From positions 5,332,001-5,396,000 of the forward strand of contig JABWDB010000008.1 of the NCBI GenBank assembly GCA_019614645.1: a DNA stretch of 64,000 nucleotides, given 5' to 3'. Positions 12,300 to 24,900 of this stretch are shown here, piece after piece. The notes below the pieces were generated by a model. It did no database searches. It was not told the origin of the DNA and saw only the letters and a program-made list of their open reading frames with translations. The number at the start of each line of letters is the position of its first letter. The stretch's first letter is position 1. The DNA is from Stratiolaelaps scimitus (taxonomy: Eukaryota; Arthropoda; Arachnida; Mesostigmata; Laelapidae). The position numbers were made by a program, and so were the translations under genes.

Positions 12300-15200
12300 T
12301 TATTATAGTTCTAATGCATTCATCACCACCATCATCTTGGTGGGCTGCATAGTATGACAAGATTCTTGTTGCTCTGTTACTGTGATGTGTTGTCTATTAT
12401 ATTATAGATTTAACCGATAAGATAGTATAAGTGAACATTTTTCTAAAAAAAAGTTCTCACAAAATCATTTTTGTTATTGTGATTTTAAGTTCATCCTGTA
12501 AAACTCAACGGTCTACTGTCAATCCACCTCAAAAATGAAAAAAAACACCACATAATATATAGATACGATATGTGAATTTCATGTAGAGCCTATGTGTTAT
12601 ATAGGCTACGGCCAAAATCCTCGTCATAGGAAAGATTGTCCAAGGTCTTGCTATTAGTTGATAATACGCACTAACCAATTTCATCCAGACCCAGCTCCTG
12701 TTCGACTTTGTCGAGTCTCCAATATAAGAATTGTGCCAGCGTACCGTTCGGCGCAACGTCAGGATCACGTGAAGGTCGCAGGCAGGTGACTTTGGACCTT
12801 GTAAAAACTCCACTTGTTGGTAAAAACGTCGAGGTAGTACGGCCAAGAGACTTAATGAATCTTACAACGGGGTAGCAGAACTGCCATGATTGCAGTGCCT
12901 CTCGTCAGCCATTGTCCCTGACTCCGTATCAGATCTGACAAAGTTACACTGAAACATAACTCATTAAAAGCGACATGTAGCTCCGCCGACAACGAATTCG
13001 ACTTGTGTCTCAGCATAGGAGCAGTATTCTTCGGACACTTTGAAGCGAGGGAATCTCATATCGGCCGATAGAGAAAATTCGTTGTGGTTGAAGTTGCAGG
13101 CGAAATGAGTGTACTCACAGCCAAGAGTTCGCTTTTCCACTGTCCTTGAACAAAAATTAGCCTACCATTTGCGTGTTGACTTTTTGCAAACCTTGGCAAA
13201 TTCACATTTTATAAAAATAACATTTAATGATACATAACGAATAGAAAAAAATATGTACATATTTACATCTACAGGAGCGCAAGGTGGCGCAAGAAGTCTG
13301 TACATTAAGGAGTCGTATTTCGTCAGGAATCACATTTTCATCCGGTATCCATAGCAGACTACGAACAGCGCTGCCGAGATAGCATGGGTTTTTTCTCGCG
13401 AATATCATCGGCCAATAACGTGCTTTCGGGTGACGCACTACTAAACGTCTACCACGCACAATAGAAGCTTGCAACACGTGAGGACGAAATGTAGCCAACA
13501 ACGCTCGGATACGGATGAGTGGAAATGAGGTAAATTTTCTCTAAAATAGCATCTGTGAGGTTTCAATATCTGTCTCTCATATCACACAAGCTTCTCATTG
13601 AACGAAATTACCTACTATTTCGTAAATCCAGTAGCTATAGTGGCCCCTTGTGCTTATCGGGGGTTGGCCGTGTCATGGCCGTTCCGTCTGTTCTGGTCAG
13701 ACGGCTGACAGGATGAGGTGAACACAATGAGCACATGAGCGCGTATGCAGGTATCAGTCATGCCCATGTCTTTGATCAGCTTCAGAACGTTGTTCCGAAG
13801 GTCGTTGTCCCGTGTCGGCTTTTGTCCGTGCCAGCCGCCCCCACGGTGGACATCTCAATCCGTCTCTGGTCGCTTCCAGCAGGGACATCCAACGTGCAGT
13901 TCGTATAACGCTTGTCAGCAACAGCGTCACGTCACATTATGTGCTGTAGCAAACGGATGTTCGTTCAAATTTGACGGGTAACGTTCGGCCCGGTTCAGTG
14001 CCCCGCGCAAATACATACATACTTCGGTCACCGTATCGTATACGCCTCATCCATGAAGATATGCAAAGCTATGACCAGCTACCCATAAAGGTGAAAACGG
14101 ACTGTGTCAGCTGAGGTCAAAATGCATACGAACCCTATATCCTTCATATTAAGCTTAGTTGGCACAGTCAATGTCAAAGGTCGTCAGTATGCATGCATCA
14201 TGACGTTTAGAGCACAATGATATCTCGATGCACCCCGACATATGGAGAATAATGACGTTAATTATCATATATTGGTGGTTCACGTCGCAACGCATAGGCG
14301 GATTTTTCCAAAAAAAAGCCTTCTTGCGTTGCAATAATATCTCACATATCTGTAAAGGGTTATGGTACAATGCTTCGGGATTATTACAAGTTCAATAGCC
14401 ACCGTTGCTCATTTGCATGTAAAGTTGACCGTAGAGATTAGATGTCAGATGCTGCGTGTCTGCTCGGAAATATTACTTAGCAGATGCGTAGGGTGTGTGT
14501 GTGTGTATTTGTGTGTGTTTAAGTCGCAAGTCGATTTAAATCTATTACATCGTTTGACAGCGTTAGTTATTATGACAATAACAATGATAACACAAATAAT
14601 CGCCGCCAGTTGACATTTTCAGGCGTGGAACGTTTGTGGCGTAGACGGAATGCTCATACTCATATTCGTTCCTCCACGTTATGCAAAGCTAGATGTGTTT
14701 TCCCATCAATTCACGTGATGCACCAATAGCTGCGGTAGGCAGGCAGGCATGCGCTCATCCAGCGGGCGTCATCACGCCCGAATGCCCATCGAGTAATTGC
14801 TGGGGAATGAGAACAAAATGGGATATCTACACCGACCGACTCAACAGCGATATCGAACAACGATAATATCAACTGCTCGACCTGAAGCTCGTCTCTACCA
14901 GCAACACAGCTTGAATACACCGGAGAACTGCCGTGCGTGGAAAATGAGGCGAGTATCACATCGACGTTCCACCGCACCTCGTGGCCCCCGGGATCCGTCC
15001 CACGTTGCTCTGTTCGCCTCAACCTGCGATGGAGAAATAAGCGAACGCATCTCGGCTCAAAGGAAAGCAGAGTGGGATTTCAAGGTGTGCGCCCACGCCT
15101 GCCAACGGGAGACAGCTAACCAGCCGGAAAAAGCAAATATTTTCTCCCGTGAGCAAGCAGCCATTTTTATTCCTCATTCAATGCCCCTGTATCGTGCACA

Positions 15201-16678
15201 TATATATATATATCTCTCATACACTCTCTTACTCGCCATTTCACTGGGAACTGGTGTACCCGATAAGTACGATCAGCATCAGCAGCAGTTCGCGTTCGGC
15301 GTGTTATAGGAAATCCAAGAAATGGAGGGCGGAACGATTTTTCATTGAGCGGACGACGGCAGTCCTTTACAGGGCTCTTTCTCCTCGCTTCGAGTGAGCT
15401 CGCCCGACGACTGTGCACATCACCGGTGGCAGCATAAGCAGCGAATTGTTCTATTTTGCTACTGATACTAATAATAATAATAATAATGCTAACGACACGA
15501 GCCTACTCGAAACGTAGACAAGCTTCGGCGTCATCCGGCAAACAGGAGTACGTTACTGCTCGAGTTTGCGGCACGCTTTGCGAATTCGCCGGGCTATCTT
15601 GGAATCGGCTGTTTTCAAAGTTATTTGGAGCAGACAAAAGCACCTTGTTTGAGTCATTTTCTGTGGGCTTTTGTGTCTGTTCGCATTTAGGCACACCTAA
15701 CGGACTAAATGTTGACTCAATGTAAAAAAAGGCATCAAACCTTGCTTAGCCTCCTATGGAGTGCCACCAGACGTTGAATACGCTGTGTGTTCGATTAGTG
15801 TGTTCCGCGTAGATGATTCTATGACGGTAAATACCTAATACACTTGAAGTACACTTGGCTGGAAACGTGCGTCGTGTCACTATCGTCAGATATCGGTCAA
15901 TGTATATCAACCTGTTTACCGCAAGCCCGTCTCGCCCCCACAGAATGGCGTAACCTTCCGTAAAATCTTCGTCTCCAGTTATGTTCTGTTGTGTGGCTGC
16001 GTTCTGGGAACGTGAACACTTTGAAAATTTGTCCAGATAGAGAAGCTGCGGGTGTAGTTGACCTTCGTCGAAAGTCGGTTCATATCGCGCGCTCTGCGTG
16101 TCACCATCGATGCTGAAACTCAGGCCGAGGCTAGCAGTTTGTTTAATACTTGCTGGCCGTGTCTCGTTTGAACAACTAAGTTGAACCAAGGATGGGGACA
16201 AAAAGCAGCTCGCGACCTCAACCAAGGGTCCGAGATGCAGAAACAGCCTCAGTCGATTTCCTTTGGATCAGGTCGAACTGCTTGATGTCAGTGTACGTCG
16301 ACAAGCGTCGTTGCCTCTTCGGCTTGTCGAGTTGTAACAGTTAAGGTGTTTAACAGTTCGGGTGCTTTCGATCTGTTGTTGCGCCTGTGGATGGATCCCA
16401 GCAACCATACGCATAACGGGCCTTAGAGCACCAAGTCTCTGCCCGCCTAACGATACAAGTAGACGCTGCTGTTTAACCTAACGCAATGCAGCCGTTTTTT
16501 GTGATTTTTCCGCTAGACCTATAGACACTGGTGTTGATCTCAGAATTTAACATCCACCCTCGTGTAAAAGTTCTAATCACTCCAGTCTCCCTCTCACTTC
16601 TCTCCAGATTACAATGATGCACAATGGTGAACAGGACTATACTACTAACATGGGGCGTCCTGCAATTAAAAACAAATT
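12300..16678. other. Intergenic or intronic, nothing assigned
   Basis: AT-rich DNA with short open frames. Minus-strand frames at 12529-12846 and 13202-13501 show no recognisable domain. A hairpin CCGTCTG/CAGACGG lies near 13685-13705. Confidence 0.35.
14700..15420. other. GC-richer stretch, no gene assigned
   Basis: Overlapping open frames on both strands with Arg/Ser-rich products of no recognised family. Contains a short TA tract near 15199-15215. Could be a 5' exon or regulatory region. Confidence 0.2.
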
Positions 16679-16758
16679 CGACGAGGATGGGATTCAGATC
16701 CATGCGAGCAGGCCCATTGGATTGGCGGTGCAACGACTTAACCATTCGGCCACCCGTC
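16679..16758 (-). pseudogene. Decayed tRNA-Ser-like copy
   Basis: About 80 nt clearly related to the two tRNA-Ser genes but degraded. The anticodon loop reads CCGCCAA (GCC instead of GCT), the anticodon stem has a C-C mismatch, and the T-loop GTTCGAATC has become ATCTGAATC. It may be a tRNA pseudogene or the head of a SINE. Confidence 0.75.
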
Positions 16759-18880
16759 GCAAGGCTTGGCGCAAGCTTTCAGAAAAGAGATTTTTTCTTA
16801 ACTGAACCTCGCCTCCGGCTTTTACTTGGGCATTGCTCTGCGCCAACGCTTCCTCGCTATCGTTACCTGCCCAAAGGCCTGCTCAAAAAGGTTTCTTATT
16901 TTCAAAGAAGCAGTTACCATATCAACGAGGTTCGTTTCTGCAGAGAGCCGGCTTTTTAGCAGCTGTGTGAATGCAGATAATGTCAAAGCTCCCCCGCTTA
17001 TCCGCATTCAGGTATCCCAATTCCACCAAGCAATTCTATAGCCTCTGCGCATGTCAGGTAAGTGTCAGCTCTGAAGGGTGCCAGTAATCTCAGCTTATGT
17101 GGATTACACATGCGAAACAATAAAACGCCATAGCGGGAACCAAAATGCGGTGGTATTGAAACTACGCACGTGGACAACTCAGTTTCTCCTCTTCCCCCCC
17201 GGTCAGTTCGTTTTTGTATTACTTTGTGCTGGCAATTTACACTCTCTCTCTCTCTCGGAATTAACGTCGTGTATTATTGGGGTGCAAGGCACATCCAACA
17301 ACGACCCAACGTAACAAAATATGCATTGAGCAAAAGGCAATCAAAGGGCGGAGCAGTGATCACATATACCCGTAAGGGCAAGATCTCTCCCACTCTGTCT
17401 CTCTCTCTCTCTCTCGCTCTCTCGGTAGAAAAGACAGTGAATTCAGCATGCAACCAATGCACGACGTATGTAGTTCAATGACACTTTAATAACTTTATAT
17501 GGGAAGGTGGAAACAAACATCATATTAGGTGGAGGAAATTTGCAATTATTTATTATATTCATTGTATATTGATTATTCAAACTGTTCTGCAGCGTCCGGA
17601 ACAAGTGACAAACTGAAGGCTCAAGGTCCGGGCTATAACGATGGGTGTACCAGAAAGTCCCACCCAAGTCGCAATCATTTTTGCTGAGTCATCAAGGTCT
17701 ATTGTTGGCCTGGTGGAAGCTTGCTTACCATCTCAAGGTTCTGTAAATGCCTCGCAATAGTCGATTGGTCAATGTTGACTTCGAGTCCGTCATCTCTAGT
17801 CGTCAAATGCCAGTCGGAATCGATTAAAGTCTTGATCTGATAAACATCAGTAGTTGTTGGACGACGGGAAGTTCTGTATCAAAATCTCCGCAACGGAATT
17901 TCAAAAGATCATTCTCTCCGTATACGTTTGTACCTACATTTTGTCGGTGTGCGACGCGCGTTTTCTTTTCGGATATAAAAAGCGAAACGTATCGAAAAAG
18001 TACGTTCATTTATTCCAGTTCAAAAAATAGAAATCAACCTCGCATAGGTCACCGGTCCCGATGAATATGATCTTAAAATATCGACACATTACGCAGCGGT
18101 GCCCTCCCCCGCCGTTCGTCCACGAGCCAACACGATGCAAAGTATATATATGCCTTACGTTCACAGTACACGCTACAAGGAAACCAACGATAGATATGAC
18201 AATACAGTATGCGGTGATTCAAAATCGGTGACAGGTATATTGAAGCGGACTCATTAATATATGCCTTGAGTCCGCCCCTGGACGAACCCCGAAATGCTGC
18301 CAAGGGGCTGGTGATCGAGGAGGAATCTACCACAGGGAGATGAGACTGAAGTCAGTCGTAGGTTGACGAACCTTGAATGATCCTCCTCCATAAAAAGAAC
18401 GCAGTGCTGATCAACAGAACGTCAACGAAGCTTCGCACGAGATATTATGCCTATATTACGAAGTTCCCTCTCATTACACCCAGGGAACAACACAACTTGG
18501 ACAAATATACCGGCAGTGGGATATGCCCCAGCTCGCAGGTTCAAATCTTCCCGTGCCCTGAGGGATGTGGATTTTTAATCCCGACATTTCGCTGCAAAGT
18601 GAAGTCCATGCCTTTAGACAGGAGAGTCTACTGCATTTTTCCACTATTATGTCGTTGGATTCAGATAACGACGTTGTTAATTGAGAGTGTTGTTATAAGT
18701 TGGATATTTAACCGAAATAGGCGTGTTGTTATCGAGGGAGTCAGTCGAGCCACATAAGGGCCCATTGCAGGGCCAACCTGCCTTGCAATTGAAATTGTTT
18801 GTGAATGTGAATTCGTGCGCATTTTTGCAGTCGTCATTTATGCTCATTGTATCGGTGCGAAGTTGTTGTTGCACTGACCA
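16759..18880. other. Intergenic, nothing assigned
   Basis: Contains (CT)n tracts at 17241-17257 and 17391-17423. No supported gene. A consensus donor at 17057-17062 lacks a convincing exon. Confidence 0.35.
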
Positions 18881-18946
18881 ATGAGCACTTCGCCAACAGA
18901 GGAGGAGAGCTCGTCTGGGGGCTCATCGCCGGCAAAGGGAACTGAT
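18881..18946 (+). CDS. Phase-0 gene: first coding exon
   Basis: Encodes MSTSPTEEESSSGGSSPAKG then TD, acidic and Ser-rich. Donor GAT|GTACGT. An acceptor TTTTTGCAG lies about 50 bases upstream, so this may be a second exon carrying the end of the 5' UTR. Confidence 0.55.
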
Positions 18947-21900
18947 GTACGTATTTGACGTGAAGGAGGACGACTTAGAATTTGTATGTGGTACATGATG
19001 TACTAAAGCACGGAGAGTTAGAAAAGAATGATTTTCTGACAATATCCAAACGAAACAAACGAGTACCGAGTTTCTGTACAATATCCGCAAGGTCACTTTT
19101 CACGTAGTGACATCATGGGAAAATATCGTCACCGGGCGTTTGAAAAACTGAAGGAAACAACTTCTGTTCACGAGGTTGGAAGCATGCAGCACGTTGAACA
19201 GAAACTTCTTCCCATTCAGCGCGATGGTCCATAGAAGTCAACAGAGTATAGGCTCGTCAGGCCAAAGAAACAGCTGGCAACACCGTGATGTGCTCTGGAT
19301 GACACGAGTCACTGACTGCATGATAAACACCTTCATCCGAAGGTCTATACTATAAAGCGGTTGGCCAACGATTTCTGTGGAGTTCATGCAATAATGTGGA
19401 CTCGAAGCAAAGTTTGAGCACATAAGTATACAGACTGCTTCGCATAGTGTTCATTGCTGTCGACAGAATATGGAAGACTAGACTGGTAGAGGAGGGTTGA
19501 AATAGAAATCTTTGAAGGTGAAGTCCTCAGATAGGCTATGTATTTAAATATTCCTAAATGTATAATAACATGTTAAAAGCGTGGTTTGTACAGGTGACTA
19601 TATTGAACGTTTTTAAGCCTAGGAAGTTGCATGTATAACATTAAAAGAACGGCGTCCTACACGTTTTTAATTTACTACACGACTCTGAAAGGTTGTTCTG
19701 AACATGAAGATTGAAGCACGCCAGTGGTCGCGAGAATTCGATCGGTTAAATAAATTTAAGGTCGTGATGTCTACAGTGGCACATTTGCCATACTGCCATA
19801 CCGCAATGCTGGCCCTGCATTTTTTGCAATGAGGACATTCAGTGTTTCTAGATGGAGCACTTTCTATATATGATTTCTGGGATTAAGTTCTCAGGAAGTA
19901 ATGTGAAATATGGAACATTTGATGTTTTTTTGTGAATGGGTCATTCGGATCTGCCTGGTAGAGTTACCTGAAAATTAAGTTGAGTTTGACATTGATCATC
20001 CAGATTGATATGCGAATATAAGACTGTTTAGCTATTTTTAAGGTACTCGTTTGGTGAATCAGTGGTGGCAAGTACTGATTTGTACGGCACATTCGTGCAT
20101 TAAGTAGTATGATATTAGTTGATATGATATTAGATATGATATATATGATATATGATATATTAGATATGATATTAGTTTCTCTGAATGAGTCGGATAGCAA
20201 ACGTGGTTGAATGATTAGCATGTTTATAATGATGAGCTACACCAGTCTTTTTACGAGGTTAAGGACAAAATATGCATTATGCAGACCAGACTTCACGACT
20301 GAGGTATTCGTTTGCTACTGTGAGATCCTCTCCTACTAAAACCCTGGACCTCTGGGTCTTGGGACACGGTTTGGGACTATTTGCGCATTACTTCAAACCG
20401 TAATTCGTGGGGACTACCCTATATTGAGTCATTCAGGTGTCTCGGTCCATCCTCGCTCCGGGTTCTCCCGTTCGTTTTCGCTGCCTGACGTTCTTAAATT
20501 TCTTTCTCTCTCATTACTACCTCAACGAAATGTTGTACTTTGTGCTAGGCGTCTTTGATCTCCGCCATGGTCGGTACCAGATTTGAAGCGTTCAACAGCC
20601 TTTGCGGTGGCATAGTGGACATGTGGTATTCTATTGGGCTCCTATCCAGCGTTACGCCTAAGTACTTGACGCTGTGCTTCAACCCGATAGGGTCACCTTT
20701 ATGTGGATCTCAATGCATTGCTTGCGGCCGACGAGGAGAATTGCCTCATTCTTATCCGGCGTAAACTCTAGTTTGTGCGTCTTCATCCACTAGGAAACCT
20801 TCTTGAGGGCACTGTTCGCCTTCTTCTCTAACTCATCTACCTGCCTTGTTTTGACAATAGTAGAAAAATCGTCGGGGCATGCGGTCGTGTTGGTGTCCTG
20901 CGGGAGCCTAATTTCCAGCACCCCGTTGTACGCGAGGTTTCAGAGAATCGGCAAATCCCCCGGTTACCCCCCCGGCGAAGGACAAATCCCCCGGTTACCT
21001 TCTTTGATGCTCCTATTTTGCAGGTAGAGGGAGACTAGCAGTCGAAGGTAGGGCGATATGCCCTTTTCCATATCCATTAGTTGCGTACCATTCTGTGCGA
21101 GCTCGCGGCCGTAATCAACGGGCGGCATCCCGACACCAACGAGCCAACACCTATTACATCAGCTTATTTCTTCCGCGGTGAACCGGAATGAAATCCGGAA
21201 ATAGTTTCCTGACAACGACTCTGGTCAGGTTCTCAGACAGTTTATGGGGCCTGTTCACAATCTTTCTCATGGCTATCTGATAAACCCTGCCCTACTTCCT
21301 CGCAGAGTTATCTCCACTTCGCTTCCTTACTTCAACTCATGGTGAACCGGAGTGTTCTGCGGGTTGCCTTGTATTCGTTGACAAGCTCCACTCAGCGAGC
21401 TGCATCATCTGCCTTGCTTGCCCTTATATACCTCCGCTTCGCCTTGATGCACGCCTTCCAAGTAGCTGCTACTTCGTCGTTTCGCCAGTACTTGGGCGCC
21501 CTTCTTCTGAAGCATGAATGCCTCACCGGCGTCGCAGGCTTTCCTGTAAGATGTCCACCAGGGTTTGCATCCCCTTTCAAGTCGTTCTTAGCATCTCCGT
21601 ACGATCTTATCTTTAACCGGTCCCGGTGACGTAGCGGCGGTCGCTGAGGAGCTGTACCAGTTTAAATAAATGCAACCTTGAGTGTCCTTTTACGTATATG
21701 CTTGCCTCACTTATCCCGTGAAGAAGACGACTAATTATACGAATATTTGCATTGCAGAAGGAGAGCTCGGAACCTGTACGTATCATTTCTCACTCTTCTA
21801 TTGCTCTTGCAGTTCTAAGGTACAAGTATTTTACTACTGGACATAAATATAATATATTTTACTTGGTAAACATAGGCCGTAGAAGAAAATAAGATGTTTT

Positions 21901-24900
21901 TCATTCCTTGTCTGCGCCTGAAGTGAGCTGTCGACCTGGGCGAGTGCAATGAATACTCTGCTGGTGTTCGACCATAGAACCAGCATCGTACAGAAGATGC
22001 ACTCGAAATGCGTTGCGATTATAACATGGTGTTTATGTATCTGATATTAGGTACGTTTTCTCAGCATAAGGCCATACTGATTATACCGGGTAATGTTTTT
22101 TCGCAGCATTCAAGCCCTCCCTTGGTAAGTATTAATCTTCATCTTTGAAGTATAATTTGCTGAAAATCATGAGACGGATAATAATAATAATACTATGAAC
22201 GACTAGTAGTGGCACGTGCTCGCAGTCTTGGTTGGTGTATGTCCTGCTTAGTTCTAAGTAGACGGAATTGCATTTAAATATGAATACGCTAAACCCCTGG
22301 GGCCAAAACGGCCGACACGGGTTGGCGTGTTTGACACGTTCTGCTCGAAGGAAGGTTATAATCCCACCCATGGTCGTGTCTGCTGTCAATGACACTCGGT
22401 AGGTTTGCCTAGGCATACATACACTGTGTCTAACTCGTGAATCGGACAAGTGGCACAGACGACAATGAAACGAACGTCAATGTTTAATCTCCATGACTAA
22501 CAATTTTGTGTGCATCGTGCAAACTGAACCAACCCAGCTGGACACGAAACGGAGCGCTATGGAGAAGGCCCTCCAGTGAGCTTATGGTAGTTTGAAATTT
22601 TTCTTTCATAAATATTACAATACCGCACATGAGCAGATAGGATATTGTTTCTGAGAAATTTTAGGATAATCTTGATTTAATTTAGGTTCGCGGTTCGTAT
22701 CCTGCGTAGCATGGTACAAAGCGACTCAGTCGCGAACCTGAGAGCATATTGAATCCATAGTGTGTGTACGATTGTGTTCAATGCGCGACACGCGATGTAC
22801 TCATAAGTGTGCGGTGTAGGATTCGATCATTTAAGTAAACCACACTCCACTCTCACTGTGGCGAAGTTATTTAAGTTCTAACTATTAGCATTCCGAGCCA
22901 GTTACGTTTGACCATCGCAAACATCACTACACTCAGTCCCGAGTGCGTAAATTAATCTATGCTGGCCTCCACCGTGCCACGGCCAATGCGTCTTTCGTGC
23001 AGAGCTATCAGTGCAGGCAGGCTTAGAGCTTCCAAAGTGACGTGACCCCCGTCTAAGGTTTTAAAGTATTATATGTTGTCGGGGTGTGGCTCAGTGGACC
23101 CAAGGAACATGCTTGATTTCAATGAATGCCACGTGTGTTCTTTTGGAAACCATCTCAACGAACACTTCATGCGGAGACTTGTCATCGCCAAAATGATATG
23201 CGTATCAGTGATTGCCATAGCCCCTCGCCCCCTCAAATTCGCAGCTCAGTTCGGGGTGATTGCACATTCATCCCGAGACGTAGAACATCACTGGAGCTCT
23301 CTGAGCTATGTTATTTCCTCATTTGTCGGAGCGGTTGCAAAAACCAACGCTTCTAATGTCACGCGTATCGTTTTAGATATTCTGTGGTGGGGGAGTGCCG
23401 TTGTCAACTACGAGTACACCACCTGCAGACCCCAACAATGCAATGACCGATCAGGTTCGTATCTTCTATTTCTCGTTGTACCTGTACTGTCTTGTCTTAG
23501 ATGTGGATGACATTATAAGCCATCATCAGAATCCGATTTAACCGGGAACAGATATTCGTGAGTACGTCACCCAATCCAATAAGAGCCACACGAGGATCGT
23601 AGTGACGTTGTAAGTCGAGCTTGCTTCTGATTCAACACAGCCTTGAATGTCTTGAATCGATGAAATCCTGGCTGGCTAATGCGCGCCTCAGTTGGAGTAA
23701 GGCGCATCGCCGGTTGATTCTCAATGGTGGTGGACTGCTTTAAATTGCCCGACCGTCACATCGGTCTGTGTCACTTTAAAGTAAGTCCCACCAAGGTGAA
23801 CAAGAAAAACAATGATAGGTTTAATCCACCTCGTTAGCCCTATTGCTCGCGTCGAATCCGCTGTCCTTACAGAGCGTGTGAAGCGATACTGAAAGGACGG
23901 TGCCGAGATCTGTCTGTGCACCAAGAACAGCTGGGGTCAGCAATGGGAACTTTTTCTTAGTTTGAACGACCGCTCGAAACGAGTTTGTCGATCGAGCGAA
24001 CTCATCGGACCCGACTCGCATTTACCTGCTATGCTGTTGCAGGGTTCAATATGCTATCCGACTTGTGTAAAATACCCTGTCATTCTATCAAATTTCATTA
24101 TGTGGGTTTGTTCTGTTTTGTTGCTCAGCTAGTAGGTTATATTCATTCACTTTTTAAATCTTTGTGAGGTCAGCCTCAGAAGCAACGAATTTGCTCAAGT
24201 ATCACAAATGAAGTACCTCCCCATCCCAGGATCACCCGCCCCCGGCTGGACTCTGATGAACTGGGGGAAAGATTTTCGCCGATTTAGTTGAGCACCGTGC
24301 CGTAAGCGCGACTCAATCAACGCTATCGACAGCGTGCTGTAACTATGTTGCCCTTTAGGACGTGGTTCTAATCGCGTGTACGAAGTTCGAACTCCCACCT
24401 CCCACTTGTGATCTTTCAGATTGAAGAAGGGCGTTCTGCCAGCTTTCGTTCTTCGCACTCGTTGGCTCCCACAAAATGAGAACACCCAAGGAGTCAGTGA
24501 TGCACGAGGTATAATGGCAAAGTTGACTTCCACAAACAGAGCCCTTGAAAAGTCCTTCCAACAAGATCAAGGACGACCGTAGACATCACAAGGGCAACAC
24601 AATTGAATTCGTAAATTCAGTCTTCACCTGTATGCCTATGTAGTTGCGTGCAGCATATTCTCTCAAAAGTCCTCCAGTCTCATGGAAGAATGATCCATGA
24701 CATTAACAAACCTGCTGGAACCTTTCCTAGGAGCCTTGAATTAACTCAGGTAAATCATCAGGCAAGTCGAATATTTTAAGTCTTTCGCGCGCGGAAGCCA
24801 GAAGAACCGCGCCAACAGGACCTACCCGGGAGGTCCAAGGCGAAGCTGGGTCTTATGGCAACATCATTAAATGTATATGGACGTTCGGTGTTTTCTTGCT

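Noticed and set aside
18535..18575. tRNA-like T-arm (GGTTCAAATCT)
   Set aside because: The rest of a tRNA cannot be folded around it.
22685..22705. tRNA-like B box (GGTTCGTATCC)
   Set aside because: No A box, no cloverleaf and no acceptor stem nearby. Chance match.
23073..23510. 145-codon plus-strand open frame
   Set aside because: No domain and no start context. The phase-0 exon at 23377-23454 uses a different frame within it.
23700..23830. Frame MVVDCFKLPDRHIGLCHFK ending at a GTAAGT
   Set aside because: Consensus donor and ATG are present, but there is no upstream support, no matching downstream exon, and the frame could be chance. Not strong enough to list.
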